From Myroides sp. NP-2 (lineage in GTDB: Bacteria; Bacteroidota; Bacteroidia; Flavobacteriales; Flavobacteriaceae), in NCBI RefSeq assembly GCF_014145665.1, contig NZ_JACHTD010000009.1:62001-126000 (forward strand): 64,000 bases of DNA, written 5' to 3'. Below the pieces are notes generated by a model, which had not been told where the DNA came from, ran no database searches, and was given only the letters and a program-made list of their open reading frames with translations. Below are positions 8,225 to 17,713 of the stretch, piece after piece. How positions within the stretch are numbered: the first letter of the stretch is position 1; each line of letters opens with the position of its first letter. The position numbers and the translations under genes were made by a program.

Positions 8225-10210
8225 TTAAAAATTAAAAGTAAGAGAGGTAAATACATTACGTCCCATTCTTGGTATATTGCCCCAATCGGCATAGGTGGTA
8301 TAATATTCGTCCAGCAAGTTTTCAGCACCTACTTGGAAGACCGCCTTCACTCCTTTTACGTAAAAGGTATAGGTAACTGCAGCATCCCAAATGGCATAAG
8401 CTGCGGTTTGACTCTCTCCGTATTCTGGACTGTAATCCCGTTGTTTACCATCGCCTCGTACTGTGGTTTGAACGTCAAAATCGCGGTACGTATAATGCAA
8501 GGAGGTTTGATAACTAAGTGGTCGAATAAAAGGCAAATTCCCCTTTTCATCATCTTGACCACGGGCGTATGTTAGACTTCCTTTCCAGTGTAGATCATCC
8601 AAAACTGTATAATGTCCACTGAGCGAAAAGTTAAACAATGTCGCATAATCCAAAGCGGTATATCCCTTTACTCCAACTGATTGATAATTCATCGGACTTC
8701 CTAAGCTCAGAATTCGCCCTATGATATAATCCTTGATGTGGAAGTAGTTGGCTTTAGCTTGGAGGCCATAACCATCGCCTTTATAGCTAACGCTCGCATT
8801 GATTTCTCGGGAAACTTCGTTGGGTAAATCGGGATTTCCAATATAGTCATAGCGATCATAGCTATTGTAAATATAATAACCATACGCTTCGGAAACAGAG
8901 GGCGCACGATGTCCATAGCCCCCACCTACTGCTAAAGTAAAGCGCTGAATATCTACTTCATAGCTCGCGTGTAGGCTTGGCAATACTCTCGTTTTTTCCT
9001 GAGCAGCTCCTGGATGAAAAATCCAGTTAAACTCAATGTACTTCGCCTTGTTGTAATTAATCCCCAACCCACCACCAAGGTGAAGTTGACTATTATCCGA
9101 TAGGGCTATGCTATTGTTCATTGAAACTCCGCTATAGGTAGTCGTTACCCAGGGCCATGTATAGGCAAACATGCTTTGTTTTTCTCGGTCTTGCGGATAC
9201 ATGCGCATTTCTGCAATAGATCGATTGGTATAGGCATTGAGCTGCAATTCAGAAGAATAGATCCCCTTTTTGAAATTTGCTTTAGACAGCAAGCCATAGG
9301 TTGTACTCCAACCGGGCATGTCCATGTGTACCAAATTCTCCGGACGTGTCGTATCGTCCATATAGTGCTCGATAGCGTTGAAATACACTTTGGTATCCCA
9401 TATTTTAAGCATTTGGTTTTCAAAAAGCTGTTTGTATGAAAGCGAGGTGATTAACGCTCGCGATAACCACAAATCCATCGGCAAAGCTGGATAGCCCACA
9501 TCCTTAGCCACATCGAAAATAGCATCGACACGCAATGAAGATAACGCACTGGTTTTATGTGCAATACCCAAAGAACTATTGAACTTCTTAAATTGAGAAT
9601 GCAGCACTTCCTCCCGATTTCCATCCTTGTAATTCTCGGCAGAACGGTATGCAATACTCGCATCTGTTACCCATTTGTTACTTGAAAAGGACAGGTTTCC
9701 TAAGTTATACCATTGATTATTATTAAATTCAAATCCGCTTTGATAGCTTCCTCTCCATTGAGCATAAGGACTAAAGGCCGTATTTTTTCGCTTCAAATCA
9801 ATGCTTCCAGCAATTGTAGCCCCATGCATTCCTCCTTCTTGACCGGATTGAATGACTACATCGGCTAAATTATTGCTTTCTACATAAGAAGTGATGGGAT
9901 CCATTTTATCCGTACAGGCGCCAAAAATATGCATCCCATCTAGGGTTAACGTGGAGCGTTCCGTACTCATATTGTTGAGCAAAGGTTCCCACGCATAAGC
10001 ACCGCGCTTAATGAAGCTTATTTGTTGAGAGGAAGCCAAAAACTCGTCTACTGAAACCGACATTTTTAAATCCGTACGGATTTTCTCTTTCGCCTGTGCC
10101 ACTACGGCAATTTCATCCAATAGGGTAGTTAAACTATCGGTGGGCGTTGTCGGATGCTGAGCTACAGCACTTAGTGTAGCCAAACAACATACTAATGATA
10201 AAATTCGCAT
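8225..10210 (-). CDS. OprC/NosA-like TonB-dependent outer-membrane copper receptor
   Basis: A 661-residue TonB-dependent receptor: signal peptide at residues 1-18 (start ATG at 10210), plug domain to about residue 140, and a 22-strand-type beta-barrel ending in LTFNF with a terminal aromatic residue. The plug has GACTDKMDP, giving Cys99-x3-Met103, and an extracellular loop has His282-x-Met284 (EHYMDD). OprC of Pseudomonas binds copper through a CxxxM plus HxM site with about 180 residues between the two parts; here the gap is 183. This points to copper import or sensing. It starts five bases after the stop of the preceding lipoprotein gene. A classical TonB box is not obvious. Confidence 0.85.
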   Translation of the reverse strand: MRILSLVCCLATLSAVAQHPTTPTDSLTTLLDEIAVVAQAKEKIRTDLKMSVSVDEFLASSQQISFIKRGAYAWEPLLNNMSTERSTLTLDGMHIFGACTDKMDPITSYVESNNLADVVIQSGQEGGMHGATIAGSIDLKRKNTAFSPYAQWRGSYQSGFEFNNNQWYNLGNLSFSSNKWVTDASIAYRSAENYKDGNREEVLHSQFKKFNSSLGIAHKTSALSSLRVDAIFDVAKDVGYPALPMDLWLSRALITSLSYKQLFENQMLKIWDTKVYFNAIEHYMDDTTRPENLVHMDMPGWSTTYGLLSKANFKKGIYSSELQLNAYTNRSIAEMRMYPQDREKQSMFAYTWPWVTTTYSGVSMNNSIALSDNSQLHLGGGLGINYNKAKYIEFNWIFHPGAAQEKTRVLPSLHASYEVDIQRFTLAVGGGYGHRAPSVSEAYGYYIYNSYDRYDYIGNPDLPNEVSREINASVSYKGDGYGLQAKANYFHIKDYIIGRILSLGSPMNYQSVGVKGYTALDYATLFNFSLSGHYTVLDDLHWKGSLTYARGQDDEKGNLPFIRPLSYQTSLHYTYRDFDVQTTVRGDGKQRDYSPEYGESQTAAYAIWDAAVTYTFYVKGVKAVFQVGAENLLDEYYTTYADWGNIPRMGRNVFTSLTFNF

Positions 10211-10214
10211 AGGG

Positions 10215-11126
10215 CTAAAAGAGTATATCAATAAACAATTCACTCTTCACTCCTGCTACTCCAGGTGTGAAATCTGTAGGCACTTTAGTTCCCTTTACAA
10301 TTCTCCCTTGGTTGTTTTGGAGAATAAAGTTCAGCGTCCAATTTCCCGTCATCGTATAATTCACCACACCTTGGTAAAACGAATCTTCTCTTTGTACCAA
10401 ATCGCGGTTATTAGGCGATGAGTGATTGCCCATGGATGGTTCTGGCATACGCGGATCTAGGCGCAACGTATAGTGGTCAACACTGGTGTAGGCCTGATGC
10501 AACCCTTGCCATGTACTTGTATCGGCAGCGCTATTGTATTTGAAAATACCGGCTACTATATCATTCTCAGCCACTTTGGGCTTCACTGGCGCAACTAAAG
10601 CAATGATATAGTGTTCTTGGTCATTTCCAACAAATGAAGTCATATTGAGGTTCATATTGGTTTGATGGAATACCTCAATGGGATGAAGGTGCTCAAGATG
10701 TTGCCCTCCAACTTGAATATCAAAAACAAGTGCCCATTGTCCTGCCGAACTCTCTTTGGTGAATACACTGTATCCTTTGTAGTATTTTTCTTGGGATACA
10801 TAGGTCCAAGCATCGCTAGTTGGACAGCTTTCTCTTGTTCCCGCCCCTGTTGTTAATACAGGAACAAGCGTTACTGTGGCATGCTCCATACTTTGTTTGC
10901 TATTTGCATCCAGTAGGTGCACGCGAATTTCATTATATCCTTGGTAGAGCTTGCCCTCCAAAGCCTCTACACGAATCACATAGGATTCTTGTTCAAAAGA
11001 AATAACTTCTTTGAACGCTTGATTATCAGGTACTACGATAGTTGATTCAGATTCATAATCTGTTTTATCAATAGTACAAGCCGCAACAACAAACAAGGTT
11101 GATACGATACAAAAAAAGGTTTTCAT
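10215..11126 (-). CDS. Lipoprotein of the copper operon, possible YtkA/FixH-like domain
   Basis: The ATG at 11126 gives 303 residues with a lipoprotein signal ending VVAACTID. The rest is predicted beta-rich. Two halves each read like an immunoglobulin-type fold. The second contains a Met/His-rich loop, RMPEPSMGNHSSPNN, that resembles the MPxMGHG-type loop of YtkA/FixH-like periplasmic domains found near copper proteins. The first half is also rich in His and Met (HLEHLHPIEVFHQTNMNLNM). It lies four bases before the receptor gene in the same operon. A periplasmic copper-handling role is plausible, but I cannot name the family with certainty. Confidence 0.7.
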   Translation of the reverse strand: MKTFFCIVSTLFVVAACTIDKTDYESESTIVVPDNQAFKEVISFEQESYVIRVEALEGKLYQGYNEIRVHLLDANSKQSMEHATVTLVPVLTTGAGTRESCPTSDAWTYVSQEKYYKGYSVFTKESSAGQWALVFDIQVGGQHLEHLHPIEVFHQTNMNLNMTSFVGNDQEHYIIALVAPVKPKVAENDIVAGIFKYNSAADTSTWQGLHQAYTSVDHYTLRLDPRMPEPSMGNHSSPNNRDLVQREDSFYQGVVNYTMTGNWTLNFILQNNQGRIVKGTKVPTDFTPGVAGVKSELFIDILF

Positions 11127-11379
11127 AGTACATAAGGTCGCCAACAAGTACACCGAGGCACAACTATCCTATAGCATAGACGTGAATAGACTGAGTAATG
11201 CGATTCGATTACCGACGGCATCTAGTGTTAGTAGATGCGAGATCTCCTAACAGCGGTTTACAAATAAGTGTTGAAAATGCAGGAATACAACAGACATCCA
11301 CCGTTCATACCTTGTGGTGATTTAAGCCCATTCGCTCAAACCACAGGTAGAATAAAAGTCTATAGTCTTTCCCCTTTTT
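11127..11379 (-). other. 253-base gap inside the copper operon with two small hairpins
   Basis: No convincing coding sequence. Two dyads are visible: GCATCTA/TAGATGC (11218-11238, 7-base loop), and a stem with one bulge between ACCTTGTGGT near 11310 and ACCACAGGT near 11339. Neither is followed by a T tract. The gap may hold an internal control element or a second promoter, but I do not recognise a riboswitch class. Confidence 0.35.
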
Positions 11380-11742
11380 CTAGTAAACCGGAGGGCGAAA
11401 TAAGAAATTGGAAAATGAAAACGCATAGCTGTTTTCAATACCTACAAAAGTTTTTGCGCTATGGGTATTAAAAAACACATAGCGAACCACTTCAATTGCC
11501 TGATAGAAGATGAGTTGAACTTCTGCTGAAGCAAATTGGGATCTGCTTTTGTCTGTATCGTTATCAGCAGCATGAGTCAATTCTTTTGCAAGGTGACATT
11601 TACCATTACAAGCAAGCTCAGGCTTTTCTTTGTTTACACAAAGTTCGTTTTTGATATAATCGTATAACACCACATATTCCACAACCGGTAATACCGGTTT
11701 GAAAAACATAAATAGGGATAATATGAGTGTTGCTATTTTCAC
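11380..11742 (-). CDS. Small Cys-containing membrane-anchored protein, first gene of the copper operon
   Basis: A 120-residue protein with one N-terminal hydrophobic helix (about residues 3-25), then YIKNELCVNKEKPELACNGK and CHLAKEL, which place three cysteines and a His close together (LCVN, ACNGKCH). The C-terminus ends FLFRPPVY. Proteins of this pattern are common in Bacteroidota beside metal-transport genes, but I know of no assigned function. The start is a GTG at 11742, 25 bases or so downstream of the predicted transcription start. The cysteine cluster suggests metal binding or sensing, which is an inference. Confidence 0.7.
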   Translation of the reverse strand: MKIATLILSLFMFFKPVLPVVEYVVLYDYIKNELCVNKEKPELACNGKCHLAKELTHAADNDTDKSRSQFASAEVQLIFYQAIEVVRYVFFNTHSAKTFVGIENSYAFSFSNFLFRPPVY

Positions 11743-11773
11743 CTTACAAAGGTCTGATATATTTTCACAAAGA

Positions 11774-11802
11774 CAAAATTATGAATTGTTTGTATCAATC
11801 AA
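11774..11802 (-). promoter_or_regulatory. Bacteroidota-type promoter of the copper operon
   Basis: On the minus strand TTG (11802-11800) is followed after 18 bases by TAATTTTG (11781-11774), an exact TAnnTTTG box. Transcription would start near 11767 and read through the five genes down to 6263. Spacing is normal for this phylum. Confidence 0.6.
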
Positions 11803-11872
11803 TGGATTGAATAAATAAATTACGCCCTTTGAAGAAGAAAATTTAAGTAGATAGGCTTCTGATTACCAAAAA

Positions 11873-11906
11873 AAATGAGCCTAATCCAGTGGGATTAGGC
11901 TCATTT
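11873..11906 (-). terminator. Intrinsic terminator of the gyrA-TPR operon
   Basis: A perfect 15-bp stem (11873-11887 with 11892-11906) has a 4-base loop. On the minus strand it is followed by a run of T. It begins about 20 bases past the stop of the TPR gene. Confidence 0.88.
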
Positions 11907-11927
11907 GATCGGTTGCATAAAAAAGGC

Positions 11928-13187
11928 TTATCTGCTTTCTAATGCTTTTAATTTATCGTTCATCTCTAACGCTCTATAAATGTTTTTCAACGTATTGATT
12001 GCCTCTTCGTTAGAAGGGTTAATGGCCAATACTTTTTCTAAATCATTCATTGCATCGCGGTAAAGCGCTTTTTTCTCTTTTTGCAATTGGTCGTATTTCT
12101 TGTTATCTGCAGCAGACATACCAAGGCTATTCATTTTATTTGTAATCTCCTCGTCTGGTTGCAATTTAAGGAAAGCCATATTTAGGTATGCGCTTTCATT
12201 TTTAGGGTTAATACGGATTGCTTGCTCGTAGTATTTTCTAGCGTCATCAACTTTTCCTGCTTGGAAACTTGTTACCCCTAGGTTGTACAATAATACGTCG
12301 TCATTTGGATTTTTAGCTAAAGCTTCTTTCGCAACTTCTTCGTATTTTCCAATATTGTTTGATTTCAAGTACAAATCCATTTGTGTCAACATTAAGTTGG
12401 TGTCATCTGGATTAGATTTTCTAGCTTCAATAACCGCTTTTTCAGCTTCTTCGTATTGTCCTTCTTGGTAATAGATCAAAGCTAAGTTTTTGATGATTTC
12501 AGGGCGTTTAGAATCCTCTTTCACAAATTTAGGATCCACGTGAGATCCTTGTTTTACAAGAACATCTCTCATTTTAGAATCTTTGCCGAAGTTTTGAACC
12601 TCACCTGTCGCTTTATCTACTGCTGTATAGTATGATTCATTTCCGTTATACCCTAAGTCGATCAACTCTTTGTAATATGTCGTAGCTGTTTTATAGTCTT
12701 TAGAACTAATAGCTGTTGAAGCTGCGTAATATAGGTATAAGGTATCTTTTGGATTGATGTCAAATGCTTGTTTAAACTTTTTAGTCGCTCCAATATAGTT
12801 TTTTGAATTGTTATCTTCGATCGCTTTGTTGATCACTTTAGACGCTACAATACCTAACTCTTCATTTGCTTGTTTTGCAAATTTATTGTTTTTGTCAATT
12901 GACTCAATAGCTTTATAAGCAGCTACCATTTCGTCTACATTTGCGTCAAAATTCTGATTTTTTTCAATTTGTTGATACGCTAAATTCGATTTTAAATAGT
13001 AGTACTGTATTTTCTGATCATTGGTAGCTTGACCTAAAACACCTTCTACTGCTTTTAACGCAGTAGTAGCTTCAGCTACATTTCCTTTCTTTACCGCTTT
13101 TTCAGCATCTTTAAGCTCTTTCTTTTGAGCCATAGTAAGCCCAGAGATCAATAGGGCTGCTGCTAAATAAACATATTTTTTATTCAT
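11928..13187 (-). CDS. Exported tetratricopeptide-repeat protein
   Basis: A 419-residue protein with a signal peptide (AALLISGLTMA then QKKEL). Several TPR units are visible, the clearest around residues 240-350 (NLALIYYQEGQYEEAEKA, LLYNLGVTSFQAGKVDDA, AYLNMAFLKL). A final repeat near residue 385 is split by a Lys-rich segment (DNKKYDQLQKEKKALY). TPR proteins scaffold protein complexes, and this one should act in the periplasm. It lies 21 bases downstream of gyrA and shares its terminator, an arrangement I believe to be common in flavobacteria. The partner is unknown. Confidence 0.85.
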   Translation of the reverse strand: MNKKYVYLAAALLISGLTMAQKKELKDAEKAVKKGNVAEATTALKAVEGVLGQATNDQKIQYYYLKSNLAYQQIEKNQNFDANVDEMVAAYKAIESIDKNNKFAKQANEELGIVASKVINKAIEDNNSKNYIGATKKFKQAFDINPKDTLYLYYAASTAISSKDYKTATTYYKELIDLGYNGNESYYTAVDKATGEVQNFGKDSKMRDVLVKQGSHVDPKFVKEDSKRPEIIKNLALIYYQEGQYEEAEKAVIEARKSNPDDTNLMLTQMDLYLKSNNIGKYEEVAKEALAKNPNDDVLLYNLGVTSFQAGKVDDARKYYEQAIRINPKNESAYLNMAFLKLQPDEEITNKMNSLGMSAADNKKYDQLQKEKKALYRDAMNDLEKVLAINPSNEEAINTLKNIYRALEMNDKLKALESR

Positions 13188-13208
13188 AACTCTGTTGTTT
13201 TTATTGTT

Positions 13209-15752
13209 TTACTCTTGATCTTGATCTTCTTCTGTTTGTTCGTTTATCTCCTCGTTTTCCGCTAAGATAGTTCCGTCAATTTCTACAAATTCTTGGTCTT
13301 GATCTTCCTCATCATCTTCCTTCATTACCTTACAAACTGCGGCAATTGAATCGTTTCCTTTGATGTTGATCAGACGAACACCTTGAGTTGCACGTCCCAT
13401 TACACGTAAATCAGATACACGCATACGGATTGTTAATCCTGATTTGTTGATGATCATCAAATCATCCGCATCCGTTACCGCATTAATTGAAACCAATAAT
13501 CCAGTTTTATCACTGATATTCATGGTTTTCACTCCTTTTCCACCGCGGTTCGTTTCTCTGTACTCCTCTAAGGCTGAACGCTTACCATATCCGTTTTCAG
13601 ATACAACTAAGATTTCGCTATTCATATCGTTAACCGATACCATTCCGATTACCTCGTCTTTATCATCTGCTAGGGTAATTCCGCGAACTCCTGAAGCTGT
13701 TCTTCCCATTGGACGTGTTTTCTCCTCGTCAAAGCGAACTAATTTTCCAGATTTAACGGCAATAAGTACTTTACTCTTACCATCTGTTAATTTTGCTTCT
13801 AGTAATTCGTCGTCTTCTTTAATGGTAATAGCGTTGATACCGTTTTGTCTTGGACGTGAATATTGTTCTAATGGCGTTTTCTTCACTTGACCTTTTTTGG
13901 TGGCCATGATAACGAAGTGATTGTTGATGTACTCTTCATCTTTAAGATCTTGCGTACAGATAAACGCTTTCACTTTGTCGTCATTTTCAATATTAATCAA
14001 GTTTTGGATCGCACGCCCTTTGCTTACTTTAGTTCCTTCTGGAATTTCGTAAACGCGCATCCAGAAACATTTTCCTTTTTGCGTAAAGAACAACATATAT
14101 TGGTGGTTAGTAGCCACATACATATGCTCTAAGAAATCTTGATCTCGTGTACCCGCCGATTTTTGTCCTACGCCTCCTCTATTTTGTGTTTTGTACTCTG
14201 ATAGAGGGGTACGTTTAATATAACCTGCGTGAGAAATAGTAATAACTACTTGTTCATCTGCAATAAGGTCTGTTATACTAACGTCTCCACCAGCATATTC
14301 AATTACAGAGCGACGCTCATCACCGAATTTCTCTTTTACTTCGATTAACTCTTCCTTAATCAAGTTCATTCGCATGTCTTTGCTTGCTAATAACTCTCTT
14401 AAGTGATTGATTAACTTCATGATTTCTTCATACTCTGCACGTAGTTTGTCTTGCTCTAGTCCAGTTAACTGACGTAGACGCATTTCAACAATTGCACGGG
14501 CTTGAATCTCAGATAAAGAAAAGCGCTCGATTAATTTAGCTCTAGCTTCATCTGCATTGCTTGATGAGCGAATCAAAGCGATTACTTCGTCAATATTATC
14601 AGAAGCGATAATTAACCCTTCTAAAATATGTGCGCGTTCTTCTGCTTTTCTCAATTCAAATTGCGTACGTCTAACCACAACATCATGTCTGTGTTCTACG
14701 AAGTGGTAGATCAGCTCTTTTAAATTTAAGGTTTGTGGACGTCCATCAACTAGGGCAATATTATTTACACTGAAGGAAGACTGCAACTGCGTATACTTAT
14801 ATAGCGTATTTAATACGATATTAGGAATAGCATCGCGTTTTAATACGTAAACGATACGCATCCCTTTACGATCGGATTCATCGCGTATCGTTGCGATACC
14901 TTCGATTTTTTTCTCATTAACTGCCTCTGCAGTTTTTTTGATCATTTCCGCTTTGTTGACTTGGAACGGAATTTCTGTAACCACGATGCACTCTCTTCCA
15001 TCTACTTCTTCGAAGTTGGCTTTAGCACGCATAACAACGCGACCGCGCCCTGTTTTGAATGCTTCTCTAACCCCTTCATAACCGTAGATCACCCCCCCTG
15101 TAGGGAAATCAGGTGCTTTGATGTGGTTCATCAATTCGTCAATTTCAATCTCGTTGTTGTCGATATAGGCCAAGGTACCATCAATAACCTCCGAAAGGTT
15201 GTGAGGCGCCATATTAGTTGCCATACCAACGGCAATACCCGAAGCTCCATTTACCAATAGCGTAGGAATACGCGTAGGCATTACTCTAGGCTCTTCTAAG
15301 GTATCGTCAAAGTTCAATTGGAAGTCAACTGTTTCTTTGTCGATATCAGCTAGAATTTCTTCGGATATCTTCTTCATTCTAGCCTCAGTATAACGCATCG
15401 CTGCCGGGCTATCTCCATCTACAGATCCAAAGTTACCTTGTCCATCTACAAGTAAATATCGCATGCTCCAATCCTGAGCCATACGCACCATGGCGTCATA
15501 TACAGAAATATCACCGTGTGGGTGGTATTTACCTAAAACTTCCCCTACAACTCTGGCAGACTTTTTATGTGCTCTATTAGACATAACGCCTAATTCATAC
15601 ATACCAAATAACACTCTTCGATGCACAGGTTTTAAGCCATCTCTAACATCGGGAAGCGCTCGAGATACAATCACCGACATCGAATAGTCAATGTAGGCTG
15701 ATTTCATCTGTTCCTCAATGTTAATAGGAATCAACTTTTCTCCTTCAGACAT
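13209..15752 (-). CDS. gyrA: DNA gyrase subunit A, with Ile at the quinolone-resistance position
   Basis: An 847-residue GyrA. It has the catalytic Tyr121 in AMRYTEARM, the breakage-reunion domain to about residue 500, and six C-terminal beta-pinwheel blades, including the GyrA-box-like NRGGKG. The tail is very acidic (residues 810-847), as in many GyrA proteins. The quinolone-resistance segment reads [15 protein letters not shown], so Ile82 (codon ATT, 15507-15509) stands where Escherichia coli has Ser83. Bulky residues there are a recognised cause of fluoroquinolone resistance. A TPR gene follows in the same operon. Confidence 0.97.
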   Translation of the reverse strand: MSEGEKLIPINIEEQMKSAYIDYSMSVIVSRALPDVRDGLKPVHRRVLFGMYELGVMSNRAHKKSARVVGEVLGKYHPHGDISVYDAMVRMAQDWSMRYLLVDGQGNFGSVDGDSPAAMRYTEARMKKISEEILADIDKETVDFQLNFDDTLEEPRVMPTRIPTLLVNGASGIAVGMATNMAPHNLSEVIDGTLAYIDNNEIEIDELMNHIKAPDFPTGGVIYGYEGVREAFKTGRGRVVMRAKANFEEVDGRECIVVTEIPFQVNKAEMIKKTAEAVNEKKIEGIATIRDESDRKGMRIVYVLKRDAIPNIVLNTLYKYTQLQSSFSVNNIALVDGRPQTLNLKELIYHFVEHRHDVVVRRTQFELRKAEERAHILEGLIIASDNIDEVIALIRSSSNADEARAKLIERFSLSEIQARAIVEMRLRQLTGLEQDKLRAEYEEIMKLINHLRELLASKDMRMNLIKEELIEVKEKFGDERRSVIEYAGGDVSITDLIADEQVVITISHAGYIKRTPLSEYKTQNRGGVGQKSAGTRDQDFLEHMYVATNHQYMLFFTQKGKCFWMRVYEIPEGTKVSKGRAIQNLINIENDDKVKAFICTQDLKDEEYINNHFVIMATKKGQVKKTPLEQYSRPRQNGINAITIKEDDELLEAKLTDGKSKVLIAVKSGKLVRFDEEKTRPMGRTASGVRGITLADDKDEVIGMVSVNDMNSEILVVSENGYGKRSALEEYRETNRGGKGVKTMNISDKTGLLVSINAVTDADDLMIINKSGLTIRMRVSDLRVMGRATQGVRLINIKGNDSIAAVCKVMKEDDEEDQDQEFVEIDGTILAENEEINEQTEEDQDQE

Positions 15753-16003
15753 AAGTATATTAAATTTTAAATTCTCATTATTAAACGTGCTAATATACAG
15801 ATTTTATCGCGTTTTTCCATACGCTACTCATAGGAAATAGCTGTTTTTTTTACCCTTTTTGTGTTTTTTTTCCATCACATACCTAAATAGAGTCATTTTG
15901 AGGTAGGAATTAGCCACTTTAGCCCTCCCCATGTACCCTAAAGGGGTATAAATGGATTGTTTTCCCAACATCCTGTTTGGCCTAGGTAGGGACCAAAATA
16001 AAA

Positions 16004-16026
16004 AAATCTCACCTATAGTGAGATTT
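16004..16026 (-). terminator. Intrinsic terminator of the BtuF-like gene
   Basis: AAATCTCAC (16004-16012) pairs with GTGAGATTT (16018-16026) around a 5-base loop. A T-rich run follows on the minus strand. It ends four bases from the stop codon of the leftward gene. The remaining gap up to gyrA (about 250 bases) holds no gene that I can see. Confidence 0.8.
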
Positions 16027-16030
16027 CCTT

Positions 16031-16828
16031 TTATAATCGGTTGTGAATTTGCTTGAAATAATCAAAGGCTTTACACACATGAGTGCCGTACCAAGAAAAC
16101 ATTTCTCCTTCGACAAACACTGTTTTTCCATGATGGGTAAATCGCCCAATTTCAAAGGCGTCCTCTTCTTGGAACGCATAAGGAAGGGAAGGCAAGAAAA
16201 TTACTTCGGGATCTCCTTGGATGCGAATCTTTTTGATTTCCACTTCTGGATAACGTTCTAGGCGGTTGGCATAGACATTTTCAAACTGGTTGAGCGTTAA
16301 TAGCTCGTGAATAAACGTCCCCTCTCCTGCTACGACAAAGGGGTCTTTCCCGACAAAATAGGCGGCTTTAAATCCTTGTTTTTGCAAGACAAAGTCCATC
16401 AAATCCCGCTGTCCAAACTGAATTTTATCGATCCATTTACGCGCTTCTGTGCGCTTGTTGAACAATTGACCTAAGGCTTCAATGAGTTGGGTGTTTTGGT
16501 CCATCGTTCGAACATCAGTCAACCATATCGGACAAATCCCCTTTAATTGCTCAATAACCGCTAGGGTGTTTTCTTCGACATTTGCAATAATAATAGCTGG
16601 ATGCAACGCTTTTATCTGTTCGATCGCTACTTGTTTGGGTGCTCCTACACTCTCCTTCGTCACTTTTAAGTGATAAGGGTGAATACAAGCCGTTGTAATG
16701 CCGACTAACTCATCTTCTAAGCCTAAGTCAAAAAGCGTTTCCGTTACAGCAGGTACAAGTGAAATAATGCGCTTCGGCATTTGCTCAAAGACGTGTTCAC
16801 GACCTAGTTGATCCTTTGTTACTATCAT
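16031..16828 (-). CDS. BtuF-like helical-backbone metal/cobalamin-binding protein, no signal peptide
   Basis: The 265-residue protein matches the periplasmic binding-protein family that includes BtuF: KRIISLVPAVTETLFDLGL (residues 19-37), ELVGITTACIHP, a central helix around AVIEQLKGICPI, and a second lobe with YFVGKDPFVVAGEGTFI. It starts directly with MIVTKDQLGREH and has no signal peptide, so it would stay in the cytoplasm unless exported another way. Its neighbour pyrF lies three bases upstream with no obvious functional tie. No ABC permease or ATPase is close by. Corrinoid binding is the best guess. Confidence 0.8.
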   Translation of the reverse strand: MIVTKDQLGREHVFEQMPKRIISLVPAVTETLFDLGLEDELVGITTACIHPYHLKVTKESVGAPKQVAIEQIKALHPAIIIANVEENTLAVIEQLKGICPIWLTDVRTMDQNTQLIEALGQLFNKRTEARKWIDKIQFGQRDLMDFVLQKQGFKAAYFVGKDPFVVAGEGTFIHELLTLNQFENVYANRLERYPEVEIKKIRIQGDPEVIFLPSLPYAFQEEDAFEIGRFTHHGKTVFVEGEMFSWYGTHVCKAFDYFKQIHNRL

Positions 16829-16831
16829 AAT

Positions 16832-17653
16832 CTAAAATCTATCGTTTAAAATGGCCTGCATTTCACTTTGCATCTTCAGGGCTTCTTCTCTCGCTCTTGC
16901 TGCAAAATCGGCCTGATTGGATGCGTATATAATGCCTCTTGAGGAGTTGATTAACAAACCTACATTATCCGCTAATCCATATTGGCAAACATCGCGTAAG
17001 CTACCGCCTTGTGCGCCAACTCCTGGTACAAGTAAAAAGCTGTTTGGCACTACTTGGCGAATATCTTTAAAGTATTCCGCTTTGGTCGCGCCTACTACAT
17101 ACATCAGATTGGCTGCATTTTTATAGGTTTGTGAGGTTTGAATCACTTTTTTATACAGGGGTTCGCCGTCAATTAATTTCGTTTGAAAGTCAAAAGCCCC
17201 TTCATTAGACGTCAAGGCCAATAAAATGGTGTGTTTATTTTCAAAGGCCAAGAAAGGCTCTACAGAGTCTTTCCCCATATAAGGTGCTACGGTTACGCTG
17301 TCAAAGGCCATATCTTCAAAAAAAGCCTGGGCATACATCGAAGCTGTATTGCCAATATCACCGCGTTTTGCATCGGCAATGGTAAAGAGGTCCGGGTAAT
17401 TTTCTTTGATATAAGCAATGGTCTTTTTCAAAGATTCCCACCCTTTGATACCATAGGCCTCAAAAAAAGCAATATTGGGTTTATAGGCTACCGCCAAATC
17501 GTGCGTAGCATCGATAATAGCTTTGTTGAAACTAAAGATAGGGTCTTCCTCTTCTAGCAAAAAAGCGGGAATTTTCGTTAAATCAACGTCTAATCCCACA
17601 CATAGAAATGATTTTTTACGCTGAATTTGCTCCAGGAGTTGTTGTGTTGTCAT
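16832..17653 (-). CDS. pyrF: Orotidine-5'-phosphate decarboxylase
   Basis: PyrF makes UMP from OMP, the last step of pyrimidine synthesis. The 273-residue length and sequence fit the larger subtype 2. Visible are [11 protein letters not shown] at the N-terminus, the catalytic [11 protein letters not shown] (about residues 94-104), [15 protein letters not shown], and the phosphate-binding [11 protein letters not shown] near residue 215. It is followed three bases later by a BtuF-like gene. A terminator of prfA-side origin is not involved; a separate stem-loop lies just upstream. Confidence 0.95.
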   Translation of the reverse strand: MTTQQLLEQIQRKKSFLCVGLDVDLTKIPAFLLEEEDPIFSFNKAIIDATHDLAVAYKPNIAFFEAYGIKGWESLKKTIAYIKENYPDLFTIADAKRGDIGNTASMYAQAFFEDMAFDSVTVAPYMGKDSVEPFLAFENKHTILLALTSNEGAFDFQTKLIDGEPLYKKVIQTSQTYKNAANLMYVVGATKAEYFKDIRQVVPNSFLLVPGVGAQGGSLRDVCQYGLADNVGLLINSSRGIIYASNQADFAARAREEALKMQSEMQAILNDRF

Positions 17654-17673
17654 GGTCTAAGTAGTTTTAAAAA

Positions 17674-17697
17674 AAACCACACTGCTTAGTGTGGTTT
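17674..17697 (-). terminator. Intrinsic terminator of prfA
   Basis: AAACCACACT (17674-17683) pairs with AGTGTGGTTT (17688-17697) around a 4-base loop, with a T tract after it on the minus strand. It separates prfA from pyrF. Confidence 0.85.
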
Positions 17698-17713
17698 CTC
17701 TTTATCTTGCAGT

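Noticed and set aside
11268-11471. Rightward ORF in the copper operon gap
   Set aside because: No family resemblance; it overlaps the end of a likely gene on the other strand.
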